64,000 nucleotides of DNA from REEB76 sp963774895 (GTDB taxonomy: Bacteria > Pseudomonadota > Gammaproteobacteria > Natronospirales > REEB76): assembly GCA_963774895.1 (NCBI GenBank), contig CAVZGN010000001.1, positions 744,001 through 808,000 of the forward strand, read 5' to 3'. The stretch's first letter is position 1; every line of letters begins with the position of its first letter. The notes beneath the pieces are model-generated. The model did not search any database, was not told where the DNA came from, and saw nothing but the letters and a program-made list of their open reading frames with translations. Positions 1-8,776 of this stretch are shown piece after piece. The position numbers and the translations under genes were made by a program.

Positions 1-1902
1 TATTTCGGCTCGCTATCCGGTTCATTGATAGGCGAGCGCGTGCGCACCAGTTTCGATAAAGGCATTCACCGCTTTACATGGCTCATGATTCGCTTCATGG
101 CGGTCATGGTGCCGCTGGTATTCCTCATCAATGGGCTCACCAAGGGTGACTGGGGCCAGGCCTTTCTGTTTGCATTGGCAGTGGCGGTAGGTCTGACGCC
201 GGAGATGCTGCCGGTGATTTTGAGCGCCAACCTCGCCAAAGGCGCTTTGGTGATGTCGCGCCGCAAAGTGATCGTCAAACGCTTGAGCTCCATCCAAAAC
301 TTCGGTGCCATGGATGTGCTGTGCACCGATAAGACCGGCACCCTGACTCAGGACAAGGTGTTCCTGGAAAAGCACGTGGACATCAATGGCAATGAGAACG
401 AGCGGGTGCTGGAACTGGCGTTCCTCAACAGTTATTACCAGTCAGGGCTGCGCAATCTGCTGGATATCGCGGTACTTGAGAAGGTCGAGATGTATGCTGA
501 CCTGCATCCGGAGCGCAATTACCGCAAGGTCGACGAGATCCCCTTCGATTTCCAGCGCCGCCGCATGTCGGTGGTGGTGGAGGAAGAACACCAGCGCCAT
601 TTGCTGATCTGCAAAGGCGCGGTTGAGGAAATCTTCAGCATCTGCTCACAAACTGAAGTGGACGGCCACCGCAAACCGCTGGTGCCCGAGGACCTGGTGA
701 AGCTGCAGGAAGTGACGCTGGCGCTTAACAACGATGGTTTTCGTGTCATCGCGGTGGCCTTCAAGGAAATCATCGACGTCAGACGGGTTTATACCAAAGA
801 AGATGAAACCGGCATGGTGCTGCTGGGCTATATCGCTTTCCTGGATCCGCCCAAGGAATCCGCTGCCGAGGCCATCGCCAAATTGTGCGAACACGGCATC
901 CAGGTCAAGGTACTCACCGGCGACAATGATGCGGTGACCCGTAAGATCTGCTCGCAGGTAGGCCTGGAAGTCGAGCACATTCTGTTGGGCAGTGATATCG
1001 AGAACATGAGCGACGAAAGACTAGCGGATGTCGCCGGCGAAGCGGCAGTGTTTGCGAAACTCTCGCCGGAACAGAAAGCCCGGGTGATCCGTGCGCTGCA
1101 TCTCAAGAACCATGTGGTGGGTTTTCTGGGCGATGGCATCAATGATGGTCCGGCGCTGAAGGCGGCCGATGTAGGCATCTCGGTGGATACCGCGGTGGAT
1201 ATCGCCAAGGAATCCGCCGATATCATCCTGCTGGAAAAGAGCCTGATGGTGCTGGAGGAGGGCGTCATCGAAGGCCGCAAGGTATTCGGCAACATCGTCA
1301 AGTATATCAAGATGGGCGCCAGCTCCAACTTCGGCAACATGTTCAGCGTGCTGGGCGCCAGCATCTTCCTGCCATTCTTGCCGATGGCGCCGATCCAGAT
1401 TCTGGTGAACAATCTGTTGTATGATTTTTCCCAGACCGCCATCCCCACCGATAATGTGGATGCCGAATATCTGCAGAAGCCCCGCCAGTGGGATCTGAAG
1501 AACATCGGCTGGTACATGCTGGTCATCGGACCCATCAGTTCGGTGTTTGATTACGTCACCTTTGGGATCCTGATTTATTTTTTCCATGCCTGGGACAACG
1601 CTGCGCTGTTCCAGACCGGCTGGTTCGTGGAATCCATCCTTACTCAGACGCTCATCGTGCACGTAATCCGAACCGCCAAGGTGCCATTCATCCAGAGCCG
1701 TCCCAGCTTGTCGTTGTTTGGCACCACCATCCTCATTTGCATCATCGGAGCCTGGTTGCCATTCACTTGGCTGGCGCATGGCTTCGGTATGGTGCCGGTA
1801 CCCATGACATTTCTGTTGATCCTACCGCTCATCATGGTGGCTTACATTGCGTTGACCCAATGGGCCAAGAGCCGGCTGGTACGTCGCTTAGGTCTTAATT
1901 GA
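1..1902 (+). CDS. mgtA: Mg2+-importing P-type ATPase (MgtA/MgtB family), 5' end outside window
   Basis: The reading frame is open from base 1, so the N-terminus and actuator domain lie upstream; 633 residues remain of a protein that is usually about 900. The visible part starts in the cytoplasmic loop before the fourth membrane helix. The phosphorylation motif DKTGT has its aspartate at residue 110 of the fragment, followed by the nucleotide-binding domain, the TGD motif (KVLTGDN) and the hinge motif GDGINDGPAL. Four or more C-terminal hydrophobic segments follow. The sequence MLVNNLLYDFSQ-like stretch before the last helices is typical of magnesium transporters rather than Ca2+ or heavy-metal ATPases. 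The protein would import Mg2+ across the inner membrane using ATP. No leader or regulator is in view, so PhoPQ or riboswitch control cannot be judged. Confidence 0.93.
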   Translation, partial: YFGSLSGSLIGERVRTSFDKGIHRFTWLMIRFMAVMVPLVFLINGLTKGDWGQAFLFALAVAVGLTPEMLPVILSANLAKGALVMSRRKVIVKRLSSIQNFGAMDVLCTDKTGTLTQDKVFLEKHVDINGNENERVLELAFLNSYYQSGLRNLLDIAVLEKVEMYADLHPERNYRKVDEIPFDFQRRRMSVVVEEEHQRHLLICKGAVEEIFSICSQTEVDGHRKPLVPEDLVKLQEVTLALNNDGFRVIAVAFKEIIDVRRVYTKEDETGMVLLGYIAFLDPPKESAAEAIAKLCEHGIQVKVLTGDNDAVTRKICSQVGLEVEHILLGSDIENMSDERLADVAGEAAVFAKLSPEQKARVIRALHLKNHVVGFLGDGINDGPALKAADVGISVDTAVDIAKESADIILLEKSLMVLEEGVIEGRKVFGNIVKYIKMGASSNFGNMFSVLGASIFLPFLPMAPIQILVNNLLYDFSQTAIPTDNVDAEYLQKPRQWDLKNIGWYMLVIGPISSVFDYVTFGILIYFFHAWDNAALFQTGWFVESILTQTLIVHVIRTAKVPFIQSRPSLSLFGTTILICIIGAWLPFTWLAHGFGMVPVPMTFLLILPLIMVAYIALTQWAKSRLVRRLGLN

Positions 1903-2067
1903 AACCTGTAAACGTCCGATGGGTTCTTTTTCCCGTTAGTAAATCCGGATGGCTGCTGTGCGAGCCGGGCAGGAACCAATAGTAAGTCCCATGGTCTTTT
2001 GAGGCTATGCTAGACTTCGTTCGCCCTGAGAAGTTCAAACTCAGCCGCCAGAGTCATTGATATCAAT

Positions 2068-2412
2068 ATGGCAATCACCGTACACACCGCTGAGGCCATT
2101 TTCCCGGCCACCCGCAACGCAGGCTGGCGCAAGTGGGTAGCGGTATGCGCGCTGCTATGCACCATCGGCGTGTATTCCATCGAACTGACCCATGACCACG
2201 AGACCTTGGCCAGTGAGCTGGGCTGCCCCCTCTGCCACGTCATGGCACATAGCGCACCCAACCTGCTCAAGCCGAACATCACGCCGGTCTTCAGCAAGCT
2301 CAGCTGGTTTTCACACTTCAAACCGGCACTTGCGGCCGGCGCGCTGTATAACTCCTTCGCAGTCAGACCTCAAACCCGGGCTCCTCCGGTCTTGACATCC
2401 TCGCTGGTTTAA
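2068..2412 (+). CDS. small DUF2946-like membrane-anchored protein
   Basis: This 114-residue protein has an N-terminal hydrophobic segment (about residues 22-40), a THDH motif, a CPLCHVMAH motif and a C-terminal RAPP sequence. That arrangement of a Cys/His pair and a proline-rich RAPP end resembles DUF2946 proteins, which are often encoded beside copper-related TonB-dependent receptors. The next gene downstream is a TonB-dependent receptor, which fits that pattern. No strong ribosome-binding site precedes the ATG, so the start is uncertain. A metal-related role (possibly copper) is inference only; the family has no assigned biochemical function that I can name. Confidence 0.6.
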   Translation: MAITVHTAEAIFPATRNAGWRKWVAVCALLCTIGVYSIELTHDHETLASELGCPLCHVMAHSAPNLLKPNITPVFSKLSWFSHFKPALAAGALYNSFAVRPQTRAPPVLTSSLV

Positions 2413-2525
2413 AACCATCCGGCCCACTGGCCGGTGTACGCGTGTTGCGACCACAGTCGCAATACGCGTGAGTTAGCTGGCGCGCGTCTTTCAATATGAC
2501 GCAATCTTTCTCGAGGAGCGCGAGC

Positions 2526-4712
2526 ATGAAGCCTTTGCTTTATCCCCTGCTGGTACCGGCAGGAGTATTTCTGACTTGCTTATCAGTACAAATACGGGCG
2601 GCTGAAACCTCAGCTCCGTCCGCCACATCGCAATCCAATGCGGTAACAACCCCGCCATCGAGCACCTCAGCTACACCAGCCAGCACAGCTGCCACCAACA
2701 CGGTGCAGCTGGGCAGCATTAAGGTACAGGGTGAGCGTCTGAACCGGGCACGCGAGATGATCAATGTGGAAACCGGTACCAGCAGCTACCATTTCGATAC
2801 CCAGACCATCGCGGCGCTACCCGAAGGCTATAATGCACCGCTTCAGGATTTGATACTGCAGGCACCGGGTGTCGCCCAGGACTCCTTCGGCCAGTTGCAC
2901 GTGCGCGGCGACCATGCCGACATCCAGTACCGTATAAACGGGATAATCATCCCGGAGTTCATCAGCGGATTCGGAGATACTCTGGGCACGCGTTTTATCG
3001 ACAAGATCGATTTCCTGACGGGCGCATTGCCGGCCCAATATGGTTACCGCACTGCGGGCGTGGTCAACATCACGACCAACGACGGCTTGAACACCAATGG
3101 CGGTACCGTGGACCTGTATGGCGGCAGTCACGGCACCTTCGAGCCAAGCGTGGAATACGGCGGCTCTGAAGGCCAGATGAATTATTATGTCACCGGCACG
3201 TACCTACAGAGTGATGCCGGCATCGAGTCGCCCACTCCCGGCACTCCCATCCACGATGATACGGAACAAAACCGGGCATTCGGTTACATGTCCTATCTGT
3301 TGAATGACAACATGCGCTTGGGCGCCATCATCGGCCACTCCCTGGGAAACTTCCAGATTCCCAATAATCCAGGCCAGACCCCGCAATATCAGTTGCAGGG
3401 AGTTACCAGCTATCCATCAGCTGATCTCAATGAGACCCAGAGGGAATTGAATGACTATGGCATCCTCTCTCTGCAGGGCATCAAGGATCAGCTGAATTAT
3501 TCGGTGGCACTGTTCAGCCGCTATTCGAGCACCGATTACACACCGGACCCCATCGGCGATCTGATCTACAACGGCGTGGCAGCCCAGGTGTTTCAGCGCA
3601 ATATTGCTACCGGCATACAGGCGGACGCCAGCTATACATTGAACAGTGCGCATACACTGCGCTGGGGATTTTTCGTGGACCAGGAGAATACCACCAGCAA
3701 TAACACTTCGGCAGTGTTTCCGGCGGATGCCAATGGCAACCAGACCAGCGATGCACCGTTCACCATTGTGGACAACACAGGCAAGACCGGCGAACTCTAC
3801 GGCGCCTATCTGCAGGATGAATGGCTGATGGCACCGGCACTCACGCTAAATTATGGCGCACGTTACGACATCTCAAACGGCTATGTGCGCCAGGATCAGT
3901 TGAGTCCGCGGCTGAATTTTGTCTACGCCTTGAATACCACCACTAGTATCCATGGTGGCTACTCACGTTATTTCACGCCGCCGGCACTCGAACTGATCTC
4001 ACCCACGGATATCGCCCTGTTCCAGGGCACCACCAACCAGCTGCCGTCCAACTCCAACACCAATGTAGTGGCGGAACGCGATAATTACTATGACTTGGGT
4101 ATCAACCATTACCTGACGTCAAACTGGCAGCTAGGCTTGGATGGCTATTACAAGCAAGCAACCGACTTGCTCGACGAAGGTCAGTTTGGCCAGGCACTGA
4201 TATTTTCACCCTTCAATTACGCCCATGGCCGTGTCTGGGGTGTTGAATTCAGCACCAATTACCAAGTTGAGAATATTTCGAGCTATATGAACGTGGCTTA
4301 CTCGCGGGCGTTGGGCAATGATGTGGTCTCCGGCCAATACAACTTCGACCAAGCAGAGCTGGACTACATTGCCAATCATTTTGTGCACCTGGACCACGAC
4401 CAGACCTGGACTGCATCCGGTGGTCTCGCCTGTGAATGGCGCGGCACACGTTACAGCCTCGATGGTATCTTTGGCAGTGGGCTAAGAGCCGGTTTTGCCA
4501 ATACCGAGAGCCTGCCGTCCTATGCCCAGTTTGATCTCGCCGCTTCGCGGTCGATCAGGGTCGCGGGAATCGGCGATATCGGCGTGCGCCTGGCCATCGT
4601 TAATGTGTTTGACAGGGTGTATGAGATCCGCAACGGCACAGGTATCGGCGTGGGTGCGCCGCAGTACGGTCCGCGGCGTGGCCTCTATTTAGGGCTCACC
4701 AAGTCCTTCTGA
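2526..4712 (+). CDS. TonB-dependent outer-membrane receptor
   Basis: The protein has 728 residues from the ATG at 2526. I prefer this over the in-frame ATG at 2496 because GAGGAG lies 7 bases upstream and it opens directly with a signal peptide ending in IRAA. A low-complexity Ser/Thr/Ala stretch follows, then a plug domain (about 60-200; motif LHVRGDHADIQYRINGI) and a 22-strand barrel ending in aromatic KSF, as expected for Bam-dependent insertion. It would bind and import a substrate across the outer membrane using TonB energy. The plug begins without a clear canonical TonB box, though LGSIKVQG may serve. The neighbouring DUF2946-like gene suggests a metal chelate, but the ligand is not determined by sequence. 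Confidence 0.88.
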   Translation: MKPLLYPLLVPAGVFLTCLSVQIRAAETSAPSATSQSNAVTTPPSSTSATPASTAATNTVQLGSIKVQGERLNRAREMINVETGTSSYHFDTQTIAALPEGYNAPLQDLILQAPGVAQDSFGQLHVRGDHADIQYRINGIIIPEFISGFGDTLGTRFIDKIDFLTGALPAQYGYRTAGVVNITTNDGLNTNGGTVDLYGGSHGTFEPSVEYGGSEGQMNYYVTGTYLQSDAGIESPTPGTPIHDDTEQNRAFGYMSYLLNDNMRLGAIIGHSLGNFQIPNNPGQTPQYQLQGVTSYPSADLNETQRELNDYGILSLQGIKDQLNYSVALFSRYSSTDYTPDPIGDLIYNGVAAQVFQRNIATGIQADASYTLNSAHTLRWGFFVDQENTTSNNTSAVFPADANGNQTSDAPFTIVDNTGKTGELYGAYLQDEWLMAPALTLNYGARYDISNGYVRQDQLSPRLNFVYALNTTTSIHGGYSRYFTPPALELISPTDIALFQGTTNQLPSNSNTNVVAERDNYYDLGINHYLTSNWQLGLDGYYKQATDLLDEGQFGQALIFSPFNYAHGRVWGVEFSTNYQVENISSYMNVAYSRALGNDVVSGQYNFDQAELDYIANHFVHLDHDQTWTASGGLACEWRGTRYSLDGIFGSGLRAGFANTESLPSYAQFDLAASRSIRVAGIGDIGVRLAIVNVFDRVYEIRNGTGIGVGAPQYGPRRGLYLGLTKSF

Positions 4713-4835
4713 CATCGACAGATAATCCATCACTCGGAGGTATACAGACGTGTGCTTCAGGCGGCAGGGGCTGAGCTATTTGTTCGGCCATAATGTGGAG
4801 CAGCTGGAAATCAGCCGCAAACCTGAGATTCTATC

Positions 4836-4869
4836 CTGTCATCTCTCTGTCATATTCGACCCCTACACT
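4836..4869 (+). promoter_or_regulatory. Pho box and -10 element of the pst operon
   Basis: Two perfect CTGTCAT heptamers (4836-4842 and 4847-4853) are separated by 4 bases, matching the PhoB site of E. coli. A -10-like TACACT at 4864-4869 begins 10 bases after the second repeat, the spacing known for PhoB-activated promoters where the Pho box replaces the -35. The pstC start lies 70 bases downstream, with AAGGA just before its ATG. Phosphate-starvation control by a PhoB homologue follows from established Pho-regulon knowledge; phoB itself is not in the window. Confidence 0.88.
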
Positions 4870-4938
4870 CCGAGAGCCAACAAACCCTAGGCCTAAGGCC
4901 GTAATGGTAGCCACATTTTTCCTGTGGTTAAGGAATAA

Positions 4939-5943
4939 ATGCTCGAAGCAGGAACCGACTCTCTGAATAGCAGCACACCAACAGCGCTCGTCGGTAGGAT
5001 TAGTCCAGGCCGGCGAACTGCTGTCGCTGACATGCTGTTCCGTGGTACCACACGCCTGGCTGCGCTACTGGTGTTGGCGCTTATGGCCGGCATCCTGCTG
5101 GTATTGCTGATCCAGGCTTGGCCTGCCTTGCACCGCTTCGGGTGGCATTTTTTTGCCGGCACGGAATGGGACCCAGTTACCAACCAGTTTACGGCACTGA
5201 CATCGATTTACGGTACCGTAGTGACGTCAGTGATTGCGATGATCATCGGTGTACCAGTGAGTTTCGGCATCGCACTTTTTATCACTGAACTGGCGCCCGC
5301 TTGGTTGCGCCGTCCGGTGAGCACCGCCATCGAGTTACTGGCGGCGATCCCCAGCATTATCTATGGCATGTGGGGATTGTTCGTATTCGCACCGCTGTTC
5401 GGTGAATATGTGCAGCCCTGGATTACGGATCACATCGGTAACTGGCCACTGGTGGGCGCACTTTTCCAGGGACCTCCCATGGGTATCGGCATATTCAGCG
5501 CCGGCCTGATCCTGGCGATTATGGTGATTCCATTCATCAGTGCCGTGATGCGCGATGTGTTTGATCTCGTGCCCACGGTCCTGAAGGAATCTGCTTATGG
5601 TGTCGGCTGCACAACTTGGGAGGTGGTCTGGAATGTAGTATTGCCGTATACCCGCGTCGGCGTGGTCGGCGGCATCATGCTGGGTTTGGGTCGTGCACTG
5701 GGTGAGACCATGGCGGTGACCTTCATCATTGGCAATAGTCATACGATCGGCACATCCTTGTTTCTGCCCGGCAATACTATCTCCTCGACCCTCGCGAATG
5801 AATTTACCGAAGCGGTAGGTCCGATCTATACCTCATCTCTAATCGCCCTGGGCCTGATCCTGTTTTTCATCACGTTCGTGGTTCTGGGATTCGCTAAACT
5901 CTTGCTGATGCGTATGAATAAACGTGAAGGGAGCAAAAGCTGA
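4939..5943 (+). CDS. pstC: phosphate ABC transporter permease PstC
   Basis: This 334-residue inner-membrane protein has six predicted hydrophobic segments and the EAA-type coupling loop (KESAYGVGCTTWEVVW, followed by RALGETMAVTF) that contacts the PstB ATPase. It forms the translocation pathway with PstA for high-affinity phosphate import. An AAGGA sequence lies just before the ATG, and the Pho box is upstream. Its stop codon shares one base with the pstA start (TGATG), indicating translational coupling. The operon starts directly with pstC; the periplasmic phosphate-binding protein PstS is not encoded next to it, so it must lie elsewhere or be replaced by another binding protein. Confidence 0.95.
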   Translation: MLEAGTDSLNSSTPTALVGRISPGRRTAVADMLFRGTTRLAALLVLALMAGILLVLLIQAWPALHRFGWHFFAGTEWDPVTNQFTALTSIYGTVVTSVIAMIIGVPVSFGIALFITELAPAWLRRPVSTAIELLAAIPSIIYGMWGLFVFAPLFGEYVQPWITDHIGNWPLVGALFQGPPMGIGIFSAGLILAIMVIPFISAVMRDVFDLVPTVLKESAYGVGCTTWEVVWNVVLPYTRVGVVGGIMLGLGRALGETMAVTFIIGNSHTIGTSLFLPGNTISSTLANEFTEAVGPIYTSSLIALGLILFFITFVVLGFAKLLLMRMNKREGSKS

Positions 5944-6797
5944 TGGCGATCTCGCCCCGCTATCTACGCCGTCGGATGCTGAATGGATTCAATCTCGGCG
6001 CTTCTGTATTAGCCACGGTTTTCGGACTGTTCTGGCTGACTTGGCTGATCTGGACACTTCTTGCTCAGGGACTGCGCTGGATGAATTTGTCTCTGTTCAC
6101 TCAGATTACACCGGCACCGGGTGCCAGTGGTGGTGGTATGTCCAACGCCATCATCGGTTCGCTGCTGATCACACTGGTGGGCGTGGTGGTGGGTACCCCG
6201 ATCGGTATCCTGGCCGCCACCTGGTTGGCGGAATTCGGCCGATATTCGCGTATCGCAGCGGTGATCCGTTTCGTGAACGATATCCTGCTGAGCGCACCCT
6301 CGATCGTAATCGGAGTATTTATATATGCTGTGGTCGTTGCGCGCTTCGGCCATTTTTCCGGCTGGTCCGGCGGCCTGGCTCTGGCTATCATCATGTTGCC
6401 GGTGGTATTGCGCACCACTGAGGATATGCTGACGCTAGTACCCGATCAGATTCGCGAAGCCGCTGCAGCCCTGGGGGCGCCCCAGTGGCGGGTAGTGATA
6501 ACTGTCGTATACCGTGCTTCGATGGGCGGCATGCTCACCGGCGTTATGCTGGGTATCGCAAGGATCAGTGGCGAGACCGCGCCGCTATTATTCACGGCCC
6601 TAAATAATCAATTCTGGAGTACGAATATGGGTGGGGCAATGGCCAATCTGCCAGTCATGATATTCCAGTTCGCCATGAGTCCCTATGCCAACTGGCAGCA
6701 TCTGGCCTGGGCGGGTGCTTTGATCATCACCCTTGCGATCCTGGCGCTGAACCTGTTTGCACGTCTCGTGATCCGTTCCAATGCATTTGTGAAATAA
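5943..6797 (+). CDS. pstA: phosphate ABC transporter permease PstA
   Basis: This 284-residue multispanning protein has the PstA coupling loop (REAAAALGAPQWRVV, then ARISGETAPLLFTA) typical of the second phosphate permease. Its start overlaps the pstC stop by one base and its stop is two bases before pstB, so the three genes form one transcription unit. With PstC it forms the membrane channel of the PstSCAB importer. Length and motif positions are normal for the family, and nothing suggests damage. Confidence 0.95.
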   Translation: MAISPRYLRRRMLNGFNLGASVLATVFGLFWLTWLIWTLLAQGLRWMNLSLFTQITPAPGASGGGMSNAIIGSLLITLVGVVVGTPIGILAATWLAEFGRYSRIAAVIRFVNDILLSAPSIVIGVFIYAVVVARFGHFSGWSGGLALAIIMLPVVLRTTEDMLTLVPDQIREAAAALGAPQWRVVITVVYRASMGGMLTGVMLGIARISGETAPLLFTALNNQFWSTNMGGAMANLPVMIFQFAMSPYANWQHLAWAGALIITLAILALNLFARLVIRSNAFVK

Positions 6798-6799
6798 CC

Positions 6800-7645
6800 A
6801 TGAGCCAACCCGACCCGACTAAAACACATTCTGTGTCGCTGCCAGCTCCAATCGTTACCGCGCGTTCTTCAAGCGGTAAAACCGTTATCGAGAACCCGAA
6901 GTTGAGCATCGACAAGCTCAATTTTTATTACGGTCGTTTCCACGCGTTGCGTGACATCAATATGGATATCGCCGAACGCCAGGTTACGGCCTTCATCGGT
7001 CCTTCCGGCTGCGGCAAGTCCACATTGTTGCGTACCTTTAATCGTATATATGGCCTGTATCCGGAGCAGCGCGCTTCCGGCGCGATCATGCTTGACGGGC
7101 ACAATATCCTGGATCGCGACCAGGACCTGAACTATCTGCGTGCCAAGATCGGCATGGTGTTCCAGAAGCCCACGCCATTTCCCATGTCGGTATTCGAGAA
7201 TATCGCCTTCGGCGTGCGTCTCTATGAAGGTTTGTCGCGCGCAAAGATGCAGGAACGGGTGGAGTGGGCCTTGCGCAAGGCGGCCCTGTGGGAGGAGGTC
7301 AAGGACAAACTGCACCAGGGTGGTACCCGCCTGTCTGGCGGACAGCAGCAGCGCCTATGCATCGCCCGCGCCATCGCGGTTAAACCAGAAATCATGCTGC
7401 TGGACGAGCCGGCCTCGGCGCTGGATCCGCTTTCGACCCTGAAGATCGAGGAGCTGATAGCAGAGTTAAAGGCTGACTACACAATCGTCATCGTTACCCA
7501 TAACATGCAACAGGCGGCGCGCGTATCTGACTATACGGCCTTCATGTATCTCGGCAGCCTAATCGAATATGCCGATACCAGTACGCTGTTCACCAATCCC
7601 AGCCTGAAGCAGACCGAAGACTATATCACCGGGCGTTATGGCTGA
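6800..7645 (+). CDS. pstB: phosphate ABC transporter ATPase PstB
   Basis: The 281-residue ATPase shows Walker A (GPSGCGKST, about residues 70-78), the signature LSGGQQQR, Walker B (IMLLDEPASALD) and the switch histidine in VTHNMQQA. The spacing is typical of PstB, including the family-specific FNRIY...YPEQRASG loop. It energises PstCA. About 40 extra residues precede the usual start, so an internal start is possible, although the ATG at 6800 is correctly spaced after pstA. PhoU normally follows pstB but does not here; after the stop there is about 290 bp without a convincing gene. No rho-independent terminator is visible. Confidence 0.95.
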   Translation: MSQPDPTKTHSVSLPAPIVTARSSSGKTVIENPKLSIDKLNFYYGRFHALRDINMDIAERQVTAFIGPSGCGKSTLLRTFNRIYGLYPEQRASGAIMLDGHNILDRDQDLNYLRAKIGMVFQKPTPFPMSVFENIAFGVRLYEGLSRAKMQERVEWALRKAALWEEVKDKLHQGGTRLSGGQQQRLCIARAIAVKPEIMLLDEPASALDPLSTLKIEELIAELKADYTIVIVTHNMQQAARVSDYTAFMYLGSLIEYADTSTLFTNPSLKQTEDYITGRYG

Positions 7646-7948
7646 TTTAGGGCCGTCAACGTCGATACGCTTGCAGCTATAGACAAACCTAACTTTGTTG
7701 GGGAACCATCATGCAAGGTGATGTGTTTTATAGTTTTTAATTGCAGTTGAAATAAGACCTCCATAGTCTATCAATTATCAGATAAAATCTGATTGCTTGG
7801 TCTGCGTGTGCCGAAGTAGTACAGACTGACTGTATTGTGGGATTACCAATAACAAGTATCCCAGGTAACTAAAGACATACCACGTGGCAACGATCAGCGG
7901 CGCAATAATGACGGGCATAAGTGTATATTCAGTCGAGTGGCTGCATTC

Positions 7949-8413
7949 ATGACAGCGATGCATAATCGCACTTATTCATTCAGTATCCTGCTTCTATGCA
8001 TATGTTTATTATCACCCATATGTAGTAATGCGGGCTTGATAATAGATCTGGGTCAGACAAGTTCCCATGCCACAACCCATAATGACATCAACTACGATGC
8101 CAAGTCGGTCGTCCTGGCGTATAAATGGTCAAGCGGGATCGAACTTTCTGGTGGCTCGCTATTCGATGAGCCGCAGCGAGCGGCCACCTGGGCGAGTGTG
8201 TCCTAAGTCCTGACTGATCCACACTTATTTGCCGGTATCGGTGTTGCGGTCGATAACCATCTCACGTCTACTATGACCGGCAGATTCTTATTCCAGACCC
8301 AGGCTGGGTTCCATCACCATCATTGGAGAATTCTGGTTAAGCATATTTCAAATGCCGGAATAAGTGGACAGAACATCGGGGAAACGATGATATTGGTTGG
8401 CTGGGAATTCTGA
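7949..8413 (+). pseudogene. PagL-like lipid A 3-O-deacylase (acyloxyacyl hydrolase) interrupted by an in-frame stop
   Basis: A signal peptide (LLLCICLLSPICSNA) is followed by a short beta-strand-rich segment that ends at TAA (8204-8206). The same frame then continues without shift through LTDPHLFAGIGVAVDNHL to a C-terminal part containing KHISNAGISGQNIGETM and a terminal VGWEF, ending at 8413. HxSNAG followed by a downstream GE matches the catalytic His-Ser-Glu region of the PagL family, whose members remove a 3-O-linked acyl chain from lipid A in the outer membrane. The total of about 155 codons is close to PagL length. One stop codon therefore separates the signal and N-terminal barrel from the active site. 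A sequencing error, recent inactivation or stop readthrough could explain it. The start (ATG 7949 or 7958, GTG 7937) is uncertain. Confidence 0.7.
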
Positions 8414-8519
8414 ACAGACACAAATATTGAATCCCGTGTCTTACGTAAATCTTGAATAATTATCCGAGCTAGACGATTCCTGCCTGAATGTAAATCTGCA
8501 TTATCCAGCGATTCGCAAA

Positions 8520-8567
8520 TGTTACGAAATGTAACAGGCTTGATGGCGATGTGTAACTAAAGGTAAC
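8520..8567 (+). promoter_or_regulatory. CpxR/OmpR-family-like half-site cluster upstream of the efflux operon
   Basis: The 363-bp gap between 8414 and 8776 has no gene but holds a perfect inverted repeat TGTTAC-gaaat-GTAACA (8520-8536) and two direct GTAAC half-sites at 8553-8557 and 8563-8567. The GTAAC-N5-GTAAC arrangement has the 10-bp tandem spacing of CpxR sites (consensus GTAAA-N5-GTAAA), and the first and second half-sites are 22 bases apart, about two helical turns. In enterobacteria BaeR and CpxR control mdtABC, so an envelope-stress regulator is plausible. This is inference: the last base of each half-site differs from the consensus and no regulator is encoded nearby. Confidence 0.45.
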
Positions 8568-8776
8568 TGTTCCGTTAGTATATGTTTGTAAAACATAAAT
8601 TAGGCGTTAATTCGCGGCAATTGTATTCCAAAAACTATGATCGAGTGTTATATCTAATCTTCGGCGTGATTAGCCGGGTACTGGTCTCGCGTGCTCCGCG
8701 CTTCGACCGCGGATAAACCCAGCGTCAATGCCGATGTATAAGCTTACCTCGCAACTGGCATCTCGGACTCCAAAAT

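Noticed and set aside
1021..1779. 252-codon minus-strand open frame opposite mgtA
   Set aside because: It lies entirely antisense to a strongly conserved P-type ATPase, and its His/Gln/Asp-rich composition is what antisense frames of GC-rich genes give.
7778..7963. 61-codon hydrophobic minus-strand frame
   Set aside because: No ribosome-binding site or recognisable motif, and it overlaps the start of the PagL-like gene; AT-rich sequence easily gives hydrophobic frames.
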